Shown here one piece after another: positions 25,245 through 34,546 of a stretch of DNA of 64,000 bases (position 1 is its first letter; each line of letters opens with the position of its first letter). The stretch covers positions 62,001 through 126,000 of the forward strand of contig NZ_JAFFJV010000003.1 of NCBI RefSeq assembly GCF_016924645.1, read 5' to 3'. A program made the translations under genes and the position numbers. The notes under the pieces were generated by a model that was not told the DNA's origin, did not search any database, and worked only from the letters and a program-made list of their open reading frames with translations. Origin of the DNA: Rufibacter psychrotolerans (GTDB taxonomy: Bacteria; Bacteroidota; Bacteroidia; Cytophagales; Hymenobacteraceae).

Positions 25245-27209
25245 CTACACCGCCAGCGGTTCTGCGAGCGAAACCGCGGAGGCGGGCAGTTTCACCGTGA
25301 ACACTGAGCCTTCGTTGATCCGGCTGTCTATCACCAACTCGCCCCCGTGCTGCCGGAGGAGGCCCTCGCAGATCATCAGCCCGAACCCGCTGCCGCGCTC
25401 ATTGTGGGTGCCCTTGGTGGTGAAGTAGCTCTTTCGCCTGATCTGGTGCAGGGCTTCGGGGCCGATGCCTATGCCTTCGTCTTCTATGCGCACCTGCAGC
25501 CCTTGCGCTACCTGGGCCCAGACGGTAACGTTCCCGCCCTGCCGGGTAAACTTCACGGCGTTGGACAGCAGGTTACGGAAAACCACTCTCAGCACCTCAG
25601 GGTCGGCCTGCACCCGCAGATCAGGGTCCACTTGGTTCAGGATGGTGATGCTTTTGTGGAGGGCGGCCAGCTCCTGCTCCTCTATCACCTCTTGCAGCAG
25701 CGGCTTGAGCCGAAGCGTTCTGGGCCTGATCACATCGCCCTGCATCTGGCTCTTGATCCAGAACAGGACGTTCTCCAGCAGGGCCAGCGACCGCACGTAC
25801 TGCTTCTCCAGTTCCAGCAGCAGGGGCCGGTATCTGGCCTCCTCCAGCTGACCGCTGTTGATGTGCTGCAGCAGGCCCTTGGTGTTGGTGAGCGGGGCTT
25901 TCAGGTCGTGGGAAAGGATGGAGAGCAGCTTGTCCTTCATCTGGTTGGCGGCCTCCAGGCTCTCGTTCTGCTGCGTGATGTTCTTGTTGAGCTGGTTCAG
26001 CGCCTGAGAGTGCTCCTCAATGACCTGGTTCTTGGTGGCAAGCTGCCAGGACGCCTGTTTGGCCCGGCGGTAGTTGCGGGAGGTAAGATAGGCCACCAGA
26101 ACAACCGCCAGCAGCACAACCATGACAATGGCAAACGCGTACTGCGTGGTTTTGGCTTTCTGCTCGGCCAGCAGCGCCTCCTTCTCAAACAGCAGCTGCT
26201 GCTCCTGCTTTTCCTTCAGGATGTCCAGAAAACTCAGTGCGAAGGTCCGCTCCCGCTCAAACAGCTCCAGCTCTTTCTGGATGAGCGAATCCTGCCACGC
26301 CACCACGGCCACGGGCCGGGCCTGGGCTTTGTGCAGCTCTACCAGGTTCTGCATGGTCTCTACCTCCAGCTTGGCGGCATGGATGGCGCGGGCATCCTGC
26401 AGGGCGGCGGTAGCCAGCGCCACAGCCTGGGCATAATCTCCCTGTTGGCTGGCCACCAGGGCCAGTTTGTTCTTTGAAAGGGCCAGGCCGTACTTGTCAT
26501 TTACCGCGCGGTCCAGCTCCAGGCTGGCCGTAAAGTGCCTCTTCGCCTTTTCCAACTCTTTTGTCTTAAGGTAAAGCAGGCCCAGGTGGAAGTGCGCCTT
26601 TTTAAAGCCGTACTGGTACTGGTTGGCCTGGCTTACCCGCAGGGCCTGGGTGAAAAACTCCTCGGCATGGGCAAACTCGTTTTCCTCCAGCTCAATCAGC
26701 CCCAGGCTGTTCTTTACATTTACCACATCGTCCCAGCGCTTGAGGGCCGTGTAGTTCTGCAGGGTCTTCCGGTAGATCTCCTCCGCCTTGGGGAGCTGCC
26801 TGTCGGCCAGAAAGGCACTGGCTATCTGCTGCATGGCCCGGGCAATATTAAACGTGTCTTTGGTGGCGTGGCTGATGTTCAGGGACTGGTAATAGAGCGA
26901 CAGCGCCCGTTTGGTATAGCCGTTCTGCTGGTAGATGCCGGCCTCGTACAGGTAACAGGTGGCTCTTCCCTTCTGGTACTTGACGTTAGAGGCCAGCGCC
27001 TGCGCCTGCTGCAGCAGCTGCAAGGCCTTTTCCACGTCCTGGCGCTTGAGCTCAAACGCCAGCTGGCTCAGGGAGTCTACGGTGCGTTCTGCGGATGGCG
27101 CGGAGAGCGAGACTGGCCTTTCTGCCGTGGCCCCCAAAAGTCCCGGCAAGAACAGCGCGCAAAGCGCAACTATAATAAATTCTATTTTAAAACCATTCAC
27201 CATACTCAA
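25245..27209 (-). CDS. TPR-containing sensor histidine kinase
   Basis: 654 residues. A signal peptide (about 8-27) precedes five to six TPR-like helical repeats (about residues 45-300; RALSLYYQSL, KAEEIYRKTLQNY, HAEEFFTQALRVSQ, KAKRHFTASLELD). A coiled coil comes before one membrane helix (about 358-376, FAIVMVVLLAVVLVAYL). The kinase core has H434 in ILSHDLKAPLTNTKG and an ATPase with FRNLLSNAVKFT, EDEGIGIGPEAL and GSGFGLMIC. The periplasmic TPRs probably sense a protein or cell-envelope ligand. No response regulator is adjacent, so it is an orphan kinase here. Start at 27209 or two codons later. Confidence 0.94.
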   Translation of the reverse strand: MSMVNGFKIEFIIVALCALFLPGLLGATAERPVSLSAPSAERTVDSLSQLAFELKRQDVEKALQLLQQAQALASNVKYQKGRATCYLYEAGIYQQNGYTKRALSLYYQSLNISHATKDTFNIARAMQQIASAFLADRQLPKAEEIYRKTLQNYTALKRWDDVVNVKNSLGLIELEENEFAHAEEFFTQALRVSQANQYQYGFKKAHFHLGLLYLKTKELEKAKRHFTASLELDRAVNDKYGLALSKNKLALVASQQGDYAQAVALATAALQDARAIHAAKLEVETMQNLVELHKAQARPVAVVAWQDSLIQKELELFERERTFALSFLDILKEKQEQQLLFEKEALLAEQKAKTTQYAFAIVMVVLLAVVLVAYLTSRNYRRAKQASWQLATKNQVIEEHSQALNQLNKNITQQNESLEAANQMKDKLLSILSHDLKAPLTNTKGLLQHINSGQLEEARYRPLLLELEKQYVRSLALLENVLFWIKSQMQGDVIRPRTLRLKPLLQEVIEEQELAALHKSITILNQVDPDLRVQADPEVLRVVFRNLLSNAVKFTRQGGNVTVWAQVAQGLQVRIEDEGIGIGPEALHQIRRKSYFTTKGTHNERGSGFGLMICEGLLRQHGGELVIDSRINEGSVFTVKLPASAVSLAEPLAV

Positions 27210-27317
27210 CGCACAAAACAGAATAATTCCAATAGAACAGGCCTATTCTACCTTACCTAAGCAGAGGGCAATCACTTAAGCCTGTCCAATGTTTACTCAC
27301 TTAATTGGGGGAATGCG

Positions 27318-27347
27318 CAAAGGTAAATACAATAACAACATCTACAA
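27318..27347 (-). promoter_or_regulatory. consensus promoter of the TPR histidine kinase gene
   Basis: On the minus strand TTG (27345-27347), exactly 19 nt, then TACCTTTG (27318-27325): the full Bacteroidota primary-sigma pattern. The leader would be about 105 nt. Confidence 0.72.
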
Positions 27348-27508
27348 CAGCGCCTACGCCTATTGCCATATAGTTATTGGCAAACTACAACTTAATAAAA
27401 CTTATCAAAGAATACTGCGATTGGCACCTTTTCCCAGCAAAGGCCTACTGCGCTTTACAGGCCACTAACATTGTCTTAAAACTGGTTCAATCTTTGCAAA
27501 ATGCAAAC

Positions 27509-27561
27509 AGCCCTTTACGGGGCAGAGAGATACGCGCTGGCTCTCTGCCCCGCAAAGGGCT
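27509..27561 (-). terminator. terminator of hmgA
   Basis: 21-bp stem (27509-27529 with 27541-27561; one G-U position) around an 11-nt loop, 38 nt after the hmgA stop on the minus strand. Core GGGGCAGAGAG/CTCTCTGCCCC. The rest of the gap 27210-27598 holds no gene. Confidence 0.82.
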
Positions 27562-27598
27562 GCTTTAGGTTTGTTTTCCCGGAAATAACCCCTAAACG

Positions 27599-28798
27599 CT
27601 ATTCCATCAGGTCGGCGGGCCTGGGGGCGTGCGGCGCAGCGGCCGGGTTCCAGCTCATGGGGTAATTCTGGTCCAGGAACTCCAGGGCATCGGTGGTGAG
27701 ATAGAGGGGCTTGAAGGTGTCAATCATGACCGCCAGCTCATGCGTCTCCTTCTTCCCGATGCTGGCCTCCACGGTGCCCGGGTGCGGCCCGTGCGGAATG
27801 CCGCTGGGATGAATGGTGAACGACCCGATGTCAATGCCCTTGCGCGACATGAAGTTGCCCGCCACGTAGTACAGAATCTCGTCTGAGTCTACGTTGGAGT
27901 GGTTGTAGGGCGCCGGAATGGCCAATGGGTGGTAGTCGAACAGCCTGGGCACGAAGGAGCACACCACAAAGCCCTGCGTCTCAAAGGTCTGGTGCACGGG
28001 CGGCGGTTGGTGCACGCGGCCGGTAATGGGCTCAAAGTCATGGATGGAAAAGGCGTACGGGTAAAAGTAGCCGTCCCAGCCCACCACATCCAGGGGCGAA
28101 AAGTCATAGTGGTACTGGTGCAAAAAGCCTTCTTTCTTGATCTGCACCAGGTAGTCGCCGGGCTGGTCCTCCTGGATCAACTCATGGGGCGGACGCAGGT
28201 CGCGCTCACAGTATGGCGAGTGCTCCAGCAGCTGCCCGAAGTGGTTGCGGTAGCGGCGCACGGTCTCCACGGGGCTGAAACTCTCGGTGATGAGCAGGCG
28301 CACGGGGCCCTCGTTCCACTTCCACTGGTGGATGATGGTTCTGGGGATGACCACGTAATCGCCGGCTTCCACCACCAGGCGGCCCATCTGCGACCGCAGC
28401 TCGCCCGAGCCCTCATGGATGAACACAATCTCATCGGCCAGGGCATTCTTGTAGAAATAGTCCATGGTGCGTTGGCGCGGCAGGCAGATGGAGATGGTGC
28501 AGTCTTTGTTCATCAGGAGCGTCTTGCGGGCACCCAGGTAGTCTTCGCCGGTGGTCTCGCCCTTGAACGGACGCAGGTGGTACGGCGCCAGCGGCACGTC
28601 TGACTTCACCGGGCCATAGGGCACCGGCTCCTCTATGCGGGAGATCCTGGTGGGCGCGTTGCGGTGGTACAGCAGCGAGGAAACGCCTGAGAAGCCCAGC
28701 GTGCCCACCAGCTGCTCATGGTACAGACTACCATCTGGCTGCCTGAACTGCGTGTGCCGCTTGTGGGGAATGTTGCCCACCCGATGATAATATGCCAT
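27599..28798 (-). CDS. hmgA: homogentisate 1,2-dioxygenase
   Basis: 399 residues, slightly shorter than the roughly 430-residue proteobacterial enzymes. It begins MAYYHRVGNIPHKRHTQFRQ and contains FIHEGSGELRSQMGRLVVEA, DYVVIPRTIIHQW and, near the C-terminus, PYNHSNVDSDEILYYV with SFTIHPSGIPHGPHPG, the region that supplies the iron ligands (His, Glu, His). It opens the ring of homogentisate in tyrosine and phenylalanine degradation. No other gene of the pathway (hppD, fahA) is in the window. It is flanked on both sides by gaps with terminators, so monocistronic. Confidence 0.94.
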   Translation of the reverse strand: MAYYHRVGNIPHKRHTQFRQPDGSLYHEQLVGTLGFSGVSSLLYHRNAPTRISRIEEPVPYGPVKSDVPLAPYHLRPFKGETTGEDYLGARKTLLMNKDCTISICLPRQRTMDYFYKNALADEIVFIHEGSGELRSQMGRLVVEAGDYVVIPRTIIHQWKWNEGPVRLLITESFSPVETVRRYRNHFGQLLEHSPYCERDLRPPHELIQEDQPGDYLVQIKKEGFLHQYHYDFSPLDVVGWDGYFYPYAFSIHDFEPITGRVHQPPPVHQTFETQGFVVCSFVPRLFDYHPLAIPAPYNHSNVDSDEILYYVAGNFMSRKGIDIGSFTIHPSGIPHGPHPGTVEASIGKKETHELAVMIDTFKPLYLTTDALEFLDQNYPMSWNPAAAPHAPRPADLME

Positions 28799-28879
28799 AG
28801 CGTTCTAATGCGTGAAGGAGTGAATGATGGAAGGCCTGAACGTTTCTGCCAGCAAGTGCCGCCCAAAGCGCAAATTTCC

Positions 28880-28915
28880 GTTTTAGGCCCGTTCTAGGCA
28901 AAACAGCCGTAAAAC
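28880..28915. repeat. family D palindrome upstream of hmgA
   Basis: GTTTTAGGCCCGTTCTAG followed by GCAAAACAGCCGTAAAAC, 80 nt upstream of the hmgA start and after the protease gene terminator. Confidence 0.6.
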
Positions 28916-29019
28916 AGGAGCCCTGTACCAAGCCTGCGCCTGGGGGCAAGCTTGACCGGAGGTTGGGCAGAAACCCTCAATACCTTGAGAACAAGTTAAA
29001 ACTTCCTCCCCACAAAGCA

Positions 29020-29053
29020 AAAGCGCCGCAGAAAATCATTTCTGCGGCGCTTT
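29020..29053 (-). terminator. terminator of the S41 protease gene
   Basis: AAAGCGCCGCAGAAA (29020-29034) pairs exactly with 29039-29053 around a 4-nt loop, 6 nt past the stop. Confidence 0.87.
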
Positions 29054-29058
29054 CAGGT

Positions 29059-30711
29059 TTATTTGCCTAAACTTATCTGCTTGGCCCGGTCAAAAAGCCC
29101 CAGGGCCCGCTGGAACTCGGGGTCATTCTCGTTCAGCACCGGGTAGAACCCCATCGCCTCGTACCGGCTGCGGGCAATGAATGCCTTTAAGTTGTTGCGG
29201 ATGGTGCGCTCAGACCGTTTCAGGTCTTTGTTGTTCACCTTGATGTCGGCGCGCTTGGCTTCTTTGAGCAGGTCCTGCAGCATGGCATCCGTCACCTGGA
29301 ACGTCTCCAGGAACCTGGGCAGCGGGGTGTTCTCCAACTCGCCGCGGTGCGCGCGGTAGTACTCCAGGGCGTATTCGCGCAGCACGTTCTTCTGGAACAG
29401 CTCGGTGAGCAGCGTGGTGTTGTCGGTGGTGTCGCGGGGCACAAACACGTCTGGCATGATGCCCCCGCCCCCGTACACAATGCGGCCGCGGCTGGTTTTG
29501 TATTTCAGGGAATCGTTGAACTTGATGCTGTCCTGGGTGAAGAACTCGCCGTGCTTGTAGCGGTTCATCAGGTCCATCTCATAGCTCTCCGTAGAGTCCG
29601 GGTTATACGGTTTCTGGATGGAGCGGCCGCTGGGCGTGTAGTACCGGGAGATGGTGAGGCGCAGCTCAGACCCGTCTGACAACGGAATAGGCACCTGCAC
29701 CAAGCCTTTCCCGAAGGAACGGCGGCCCACAATCAGGGCGCGGTCGTGGTCCTGCAGGGCGCCGGCCAGGATCTCGGAGGCCGAGGCGCTGCCCTCGTTG
29801 ATCAAGACAATCAGCTCGCCCTGCTCAAAATCACCTTTCACCTTGGCGTAGTAGTTGGCATCGTACTTAGAGCCTTTGCCATCAGTATACACCAGTTTTT
29901 TGTTGCCGGCAATGAACTCATCGGCCATGCGGGTGGCGTGATCCAGGTATCCGCCGGGGTTGTCGCGCAGGTCCAGGATCAGGCGCTGCAGGCCTTGTTT
30001 CTTGAGGGCGCTCAGTTTCTGCTTGAACTCCTCATAGGTACCGTTAGAGAAGCGGCTCACTTTGATGTAGCCGGTCTTGCTGTCTACCATGTACCCTACG
30101 TCTACCGACACCGACGGAATCTTGCGGCGGGTAACCGTGAACTGCAGCGGCTTGGGCTCATGGCCCCGCAAAATGGTCAGGTTTACCTTGGAGCCCCGGG
30201 GGCCCCGCAGCTTTTTGAACACGGTCTCGGTGGAGAGGTGTACGCCCGCAATGTTCTCGCCGTCTACCTTCAGGATCTTGTCGCCGGCCTGGATGCCCAC
30301 CTGCTCAGAGGGCCCGCCGCTGAGGGGGGCAATCACGTACAGGGTATCGCGGAAGATGTTGAACTCCACCCCGATGCCGTCAAAATCGCTCTCCAGGTAA
30401 GACCGGGCGATGCTCAGGTCACGGGCCGGGATGTAGGACGAGTGCGGGTCCAGTTTCTCCAGCATCTTGTTGATGGCGAACTCAGAAAGGCGCTCGGTGT
30501 TCACGGTGTCTACGTACTCGCGGTCAATGTAGCTCAGGATTTCCCTGAACTTCAGGTAACCGCGGGCGGTACCCTGCGGATTGTTGGAACTGGGCTGGAA
30601 CAGGGTGGCCCCCAGCAAAATGCCCACGGCCACCGCCAGCCCTAAGAACAAAGGCAAACGCACCTGAAAAGGCGAGTCCTCCACTTTCTTATGTTGTTTT
30701 TTTTCACTCAT
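29059..30711 (-). CDS. S41 family C-terminal processing protease
   Basis: 550 residues from the ATG at 30709-30711; the longer frame would precede the membrane anchor with 29 unrelated residues. One helix near residues 20-38 (LPLFLGLAVAVGILLGATLF) anchors it facing the periplasm. A PDZ domain follows (about residues 105-200; FDGIGVEFNIF, GPSEQVGIQAGDKILKVDG), then the S41 core with LDLRDNPGGYLDHA and NEGSASASEILAGALQ, where the Ser is the nucleophile and the Lys in RSFGKGLVQ the general base. It likely degrades or trims envelope proteins from the C-terminus. Confidence 0.95.
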   Translation of the reverse strand: MSEKKQHKKVEDSPFQVRLPLFLGLAVAVGILLGATLFQPSSNNPQGTARGYLKFREILSYIDREYVDTVNTERLSEFAINKMLEKLDPHSSYIPARDLSIARSYLESDFDGIGVEFNIFRDTLYVIAPLSGGPSEQVGIQAGDKILKVDGENIAGVHLSTETVFKKLRGPRGSKVNLTILRGHEPKPLQFTVTRRKIPSVSVDVGYMVDSKTGYIKVSRFSNGTYEEFKQKLSALKKQGLQRLILDLRDNPGGYLDHATRMADEFIAGNKKLVYTDGKGSKYDANYYAKVKGDFEQGELIVLINEGSASASEILAGALQDHDRALIVGRRSFGKGLVQVPIPLSDGSELRLTISRYYTPSGRSIQKPYNPDSTESYEMDLMNRYKHGEFFTQDSIKFNDSLKYKTSRGRIVYGGGGIMPDVFVPRDTTDNTTLLTELFQKNVLREYALEYYRAHRGELENTPLPRFLETFQVTDAMLQDLLKEAKRADIKVNNKDLKRSERTIRNNLKAFIARSRYEAMGFYPVLNENDPEFQRALGLFDRAKQISLGK

Positions 30712-30847
30712 AGTACTCTGGTCACGTTTATGGCAACTTCTTACTTTTCCAGAAGAAGTACTGTTCAGGTATATCAATCCGCTCCTCTGGGGGAGCATTT
30801 CCTCGTATTTAGTACAAATTCTACGCCAGTAAAGTTGCCTTTACCGC

Positions 30848-31555
30848 CTACGCGTCCTGACCTAAGCGCTGCGCCATTTTCTTCAGCTCACGGGCGTAGA
30901 TCTGGCGGTAGCTGCCGTTGCGGGTGGTGGTGTCTGTAGCTGAGGTAATAGGCCTGGCCTGCACCCGCTTGGCGGTGGCAAGCGCCACCTGCGCAATCTT
31001 CTTGCTGTCCCAGTGGCCGTTGAGGGCGCGCAGGCACTTGTAGATCAGCTCAGAATCTTCAGACTTGGCCTCCACCAGCTGCTCAGTGTAGTACCCAATG
31101 GTGTTGAGCACCGCGGTGTTGCCCTGGTCCTGGTAGTAATGCGGGAAGAGCTCATGGCGCAGCATCTCGTTGGCGCCCTGCTGCTGCAGCACAAACAGGT
31201 AATCTTCCTGCCCGTTCTGCAGGAGCACTCCCTTGATGTCGGCGTGTTTATCGGCCCAGTTGGGCTCGCCCTCGTGGGCCTTTATGATGTTGGGAATCTC
31301 CTCAAATGGGTTGGACTTGGCCCCGGCCGGTGGCGTAAGCCCCGCGTATTTAGATCCCTTGGGATAGGTGATTTCGTACTCAGGTTCTTTGGCTTGTGTG
31401 GCACCGGCGGCGGCGCCTTCGCTGGCAGCGGCGGTGGAGTCTGCCGACTCTTGCTTTTCGGTGCCGGTGCTGGTTCCTTTCTCACAGGAGGCCAACCCTA
31501 TACCACTTACAAAGGCTAGTGCCATCACGGCACGTTTAGAAAAAAGATAATGCAT
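30848..31555 (-). CDS. lipoprotein of unknown function, paralogue of the next gene
   Basis: 235 residues from the ATG at 31553-31555, giving a lipoprotein signal (VMALAFVSGIGLASCEK); the longer frame is less plausible. A low-complexity Ser/Thr/Ala/Glu linker (about residues 25-60) leads to a domain of about 170 residues with ITYPKGSKYAGLTPPAGA, DYLFVLQQQGANEMLRHELF, KCLRALNGHW and a C-terminal YRQIYARELKKMAQRL. The same domain forms the adjacent gene at 31690. Neither family nor function is recognised. Confidence 0.8.
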   Translation of the reverse strand: MHYLFSKRAVMALAFVSGIGLASCEKGTSTGTEKQESADSTAAASEGAAAGATQAKEPEYEITYPKGSKYAGLTPPAGAKSNPFEEIPNIIKAHEGEPNWADKHADIKGVLLQNGQEDYLFVLQQQGANEMLRHELFPHYYQDQGNTAVLNTIGYYTEQLVEAKSEDSELIYKCLRALNGHWDSKKIAQVALATAKRVQARPITSATDTTTRNGSYRQIYARELKKMAQRLGQDA

Positions 31556-31689
31556 GAAAACTATGTATAAAGCTATAAATACAAGACAGTTAGAACAGCA
31601 AAACACCCTAACCGCCACGCCTAAAGTACTACTTTAGGCCAGTTACTTGAAAGATTGACCCCAGATTCTTTATCCACCTACTTTTCCAC

Positions 31690-32394
31690 CTAGGCTCTGC
31701 GCTGCAGGCGGCTGCCCATTTTCTGCAGCTCGCGGGCGTAGATTTGCCGGTAGTACCCGGGGGCGCTGGTGGTGTCTACCGTGGTTTTCTCTGCCCGCGC
31801 CTTTACCCTGGCCGCCGTGGAAAGCGCCACTTTGGCTAAACGCTCCTGGGGCCAATAATCTTTTAACGCCCGCAGGCACATGTACACTAATTTGGCGTCT
31901 TCAGACCTGGCCTCCTCCAGCTGCTGGGTGTAAAAGGCAATGGCAGCCAGCATGTTGTGATCAGTGGGGTCTGTGTAGTAATGCCGGAACAGCTCCTGGC
32001 GCAACATCTCATTGGCCGCCTGCTGCTGCAGCACAAACAGGTAGTCTTTCCCCTGGTGCGCCAGCAGCAACTGCCGCATGTCAGTGTCTTTGGCGGCGTA
32101 ATCTAAGGTGCGGCCATGCTCCCGACTGATGCGCTGCACTTCCAGAAACGGGTTGGGCGCTACTCCTTTGGGCGGAGTCAGGTCCTGGTACTCTGAGCCC
32201 TCGGGAAACGTGAGTTCCCATTCGGGGGCTTGGGGTTTGGTGGGCTGCGCCGAGGCCCTCAGTTCCCGGGAGGTGGTGGTGGATACCGTCTGCCTAGAGT
32301 CTGTGTGCTGGGCGGGCAGGACAAACCGTTGCACCACCAGCGTAGCCAACCCCAGCGAAATCAGGAATACATCTATCTTGGAAACACTTTTCAT
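31690..32394 (-). CDS. membrane-anchored protein of unknown function, tandem paralogue
   Basis: 234 residues with an uncleaved N-terminal helix (about residues 8-26, VFLISLGLATLVVQRFVL), so anchored differently from its lipoprotein neighbour. The domain aligns along its length with 30848-31555: LTFPEGSEYQDLTPPKG, DYLFVLQQQAANEMLRQELF, MCLRALKDYW and YYRQIYARELQKMGSRLQ. The 134-nt gap and shared direction indicate a tandem duplication. Both copies are intact, suggesting distinct roles or an interacting pair. Function unknown. Confidence 0.8.
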   Translation of the reverse strand: MKSVSKIDVFLISLGLATLVVQRFVLPAQHTDSRQTVSTTTSRELRASAQPTKPQAPEWELTFPEGSEYQDLTPPKGVAPNPFLEVQRISREHGRTLDYAAKDTDMRQLLLAHQGKDYLFVLQQQAANEMLRQELFRHYYTDPTDHNMLAAIAFYTQQLEEARSEDAKLVYMCLRALKDYWPQERLAKVALSTAARVKARAEKTTVDTTSAPGYYRQIYARELQKMGSRLQRRA

Positions 32395-32504
32395 GCGTTG
32401 GTTCTCCTGTCGTCATGCCCTTGTTCGCCCTGCGGCTCGCGGTTCTCCTTACAAGATGCGTTTTACGCCCCATTTTCACAAAACTCCCCTAAAAACAGCT
32501 TTGG

Positions 32505-33467
32505 CTACTGCTCCCGGGCCTCGTGCTCGCCGGTCTGGAACTCTATGTTGTCCTGCTCCAGTTGCTGCCGTTGCTGGGGCGTGAGCGGGGCCAGCTGCCT
32601 CAGGTCAGGCTGGCCGGCGTCTACCCAGGCCGTGTACCAGTAACTGGCCACCAGATGCGTCGCCAGCCTGATCTGCCGCTCCACCTGCCCGCGCAAACCC
32701 CGGCTGTAGGCCTGGCTGAACTCCCGGGAGTACACTTTCACCGTGCTGGCGCCCCGCTCCTCCAGGCTGTACTTCTTGTCTTCAGGGAAGGTGGCGCTGA
32801 GTTGCTTTTCCAGGGAGAACACGGTATCCAGGGCGGCGTGCGAGCGGGCCACAATCTCCCAGGCGGTGCGGCCGGGGTGTTGCAGGTACTGCGGCGGCCC
32901 AATGAGGAAATCGTATTCCAGGCTGAAGAGTTCCGGCAGGCGGCTTTCCCACAGCCCATGGATGCCCCGCTGCCCGGTAAACTGCCCGTTGTAGTTGCGG
33001 GTGGTGTGCAGCGGCACGCAGGCATCGGCCACGTAGTGCCCCAGCTCGGCCGAGAGCCGGAGGATGCGCTCCAGGTCATGCTGCCGGAACGCCTGGGTGA
33101 GCTGGTACTGTACCAACCCGATGTGCCAGGGCACAATGCCGTGCCGCTGCAGGGTGTCTGGGGTAAGCTGCTGCACGGCATCGTCCCAGCGGCGGGGCAG
33201 CTTGTGGGCAGCGCTGTCGCCGTACACGTCCAGGTCAATGAAGTGGCGGGGCCCTTCCTCAGGCACGGCGTAGCGCCTTTTGTCGGGGGCCACGGCTTGC
33301 TGGGTAATGTAGGCCAGGTGCTGCTTGTAGAAGCCTATCATCTCGGGCGGCAGCGTGAACACGGCCTGCCGGTTGATGCGCTGGTGGGCATAAAAGCCCC
33401 AGGCCCCCGCCAGCGGGCGCACAAGCAGCAGCAGCAACAGGAGCAGGAAGGTACATTTTGGGGCCAT
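32505..33467 (-). CDS. zinc-dependent phospholipase C-like exported protein
   Basis: 320 residues from the ATG at 33465-33467; a start 6 codons earlier is possible. Leu-rich signal peptide ending PLAGA. The mature N-terminus WGFYAHQRINRQ provides the Trp/His zinc ligands expected at the start of the zinc phospholipase C / S1-P1 nuclease fold. Further ligand-type motifs are IDLDVYG, VQYQLTQAF, ELGHYVADACVPLHTT and GIHGLWESRLPE. Acts in periplasm or outside the cell. Substrate (phospholipid or nucleic acid) is not settled by sequence; the single-chain layout favours the phospholipase group. Confidence 0.86.
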   Translation of the reverse strand: MAPKCTFLLLLLLLLVRPLAGAWGFYAHQRINRQAVFTLPPEMIGFYKQHLAYITQQAVAPDKRRYAVPEEGPRHFIDLDVYGDSAAHKLPRRWDDAVQQLTPDTLQRHGIVPWHIGLVQYQLTQAFRQHDLERILRLSAELGHYVADACVPLHTTRNYNGQFTGQRGIHGLWESRLPELFSLEYDFLIGPPQYLQHPGRTAWEIVARSHAALDTVFSLEKQLSATFPEDKKYSLEERGASTVKVYSREFSQAYSRGLRGQVERQIRLATHLVASYWYTAWVDAGQPDLRQLAPLTPQQRQQLEQDNIEFQTGEHEAREQ

Positions 33468-33591
33468 TCGCCTGTATACGAACAAGTTGCCCGCATCAGT
33501 TTTCTGCTTTTAACCCCGTTCCCGGAAAACAGGCCCAAAAAAGCCGTAGGCAAGTCTAGCCCGGCTTTACCGGAACGGCCTCGCATAAAAA

Positions 33592-33630
33592 GAGCATCGC
33601 TTTTGCTCTGCGGGCACAAAGGCGATGCTC
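33592..33630 (-). terminator. terminator downstream of the 33783-34292 gene
   Basis: GAGCATCGC (33592-33600) pairs with GCGATGCTC (33622-33630), with partial inner pairing. On the minus strand a TTTTTA run follows. The gap 33468-33782 also holds a family D palindrome at 33683-33717. Confidence 0.75.
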
Positions 33631-33682
33631 CTACAGGCAGTATGTCCAAAATTCCAGAACCCATCAGACAGATGGGTTTTCC

Positions 33683-33717
33683 GTTTTAGGTCCTATTTCC
33701 CAGAAATAGGCCAAAAA
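33683..33717. repeat. family D palindrome
   Basis: GTTTTAGGTCCTATTTCCC followed by AGAAATAGGCCAAAAA. The inner stem is CCTATTT/AAATAGG rather than CTGTTTT/AAAACAG: base changes on both sides keep the pairing. Confidence 0.65.
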
Positions 33718-33782
33718 GGCCCCATGCCGCTTTCCCCTTCCCCGACAGGCGTGTACCGGAGGTGCCTTGTGGCTCCACGGGT

Positions 33783-34292
33783 TTACAGCCGGGCGTTCTT
33801 CTTGGCGGACAGGTAGTCTTCTTTGGCGAAGATCTTGATGCCGTAGTAGTCAATCTGCTTGTAGTCATAGAGGCGGGCCACCACCAGGTCATCGGCGTAG
33901 TCGGTGTAGGCGTCCAGGAAGTCCAGCCCCTCGGCCTGCTCCCCTTCCTCCAGGAGCGCCATGTCTCGCTGCCTCACGTTCTTCCTGATCTTCTCAAAGG
34001 TATCGCCCTGCGCGTTGTAGAGGATGCGGTTGGGCCGGCCCTGGGCGTAGTACAGAATGCACCAGGCATCGGCGCCCTCGCCCTCCGGGTTGAACGCCCA
34101 CACCGCCTTGCCCAGCTTTTCCTCCTGGGGCGCTGTGTCTGATTTAGGGGTCCAGCCCTTCTCCTCCAAGAAAAGGCCAATCTCCTGCTTGCCCATGCTC
34201 TGTAACTTCAGGAGCTGCGCCAAATTCAGGCTCTGCCCCATGCCGGCAAAAGAGAGCAAGATAAATATCGGATAAAGAACGAGCTGCTTCAT
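33783..34292 (-). CDS. exported protein of unknown function
   Basis: 169 residues. Signal peptide LYPIFILLSFAGMGQ (about residues 1-20). The mature part is charged, with LLKLQSMGKQEIGLFLEEKG and the sequence DAWCILYYAQGRPNRILYN suggesting a small alpha/beta domain. The family was not recognised. No close neighbour on the same transcript is evident: the next minus-strand gene begins 316 nt downstream, after a terminator. Confidence 0.75.
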   Translation of the reverse strand: MKQLVLYPIFILLSFAGMGQSLNLAQLLKLQSMGKQEIGLFLEEKGWTPKSDTAPQEEKLGKAVWAFNPEGEGADAWCILYYAQGRPNRILYNAQGDTFEKIRKNVRQRDMALLEEGEQAEGLDFLDAYTDYADDLVVARLYDYKQIDYYGIKIFAKEDYLSAKKNARL

Positions 34293-34546
34293 ACTCTTTT
34301 CCTGATAACAACTGTATGTCAGGAAGATACATAAATAATTTAAGAAATAAAAGAAGTAAAGCAGTTTCCATCTTGTGCTCTCTGCCTTGTGGCTTGGTAC
34401 CTTTTACTTTTTCGCCAGTCAGCAGACAAGCCTTTACTTGGGTGGGGCTGCGCCACTACACCAACCGTATTGAGAAAAGGGTTTAGCGGGCGTAAATCCG
34501 GTACCCCTTTTAAAGAGAGACTTCGCGCGTAAGAAGCGTAGTTAGA

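Noticed and set aside
27377..27568. 63-residue plus-strand frame
   Set aside because: Runs into the hmgA terminator hairpin and has no start-site support or recognisable feature.
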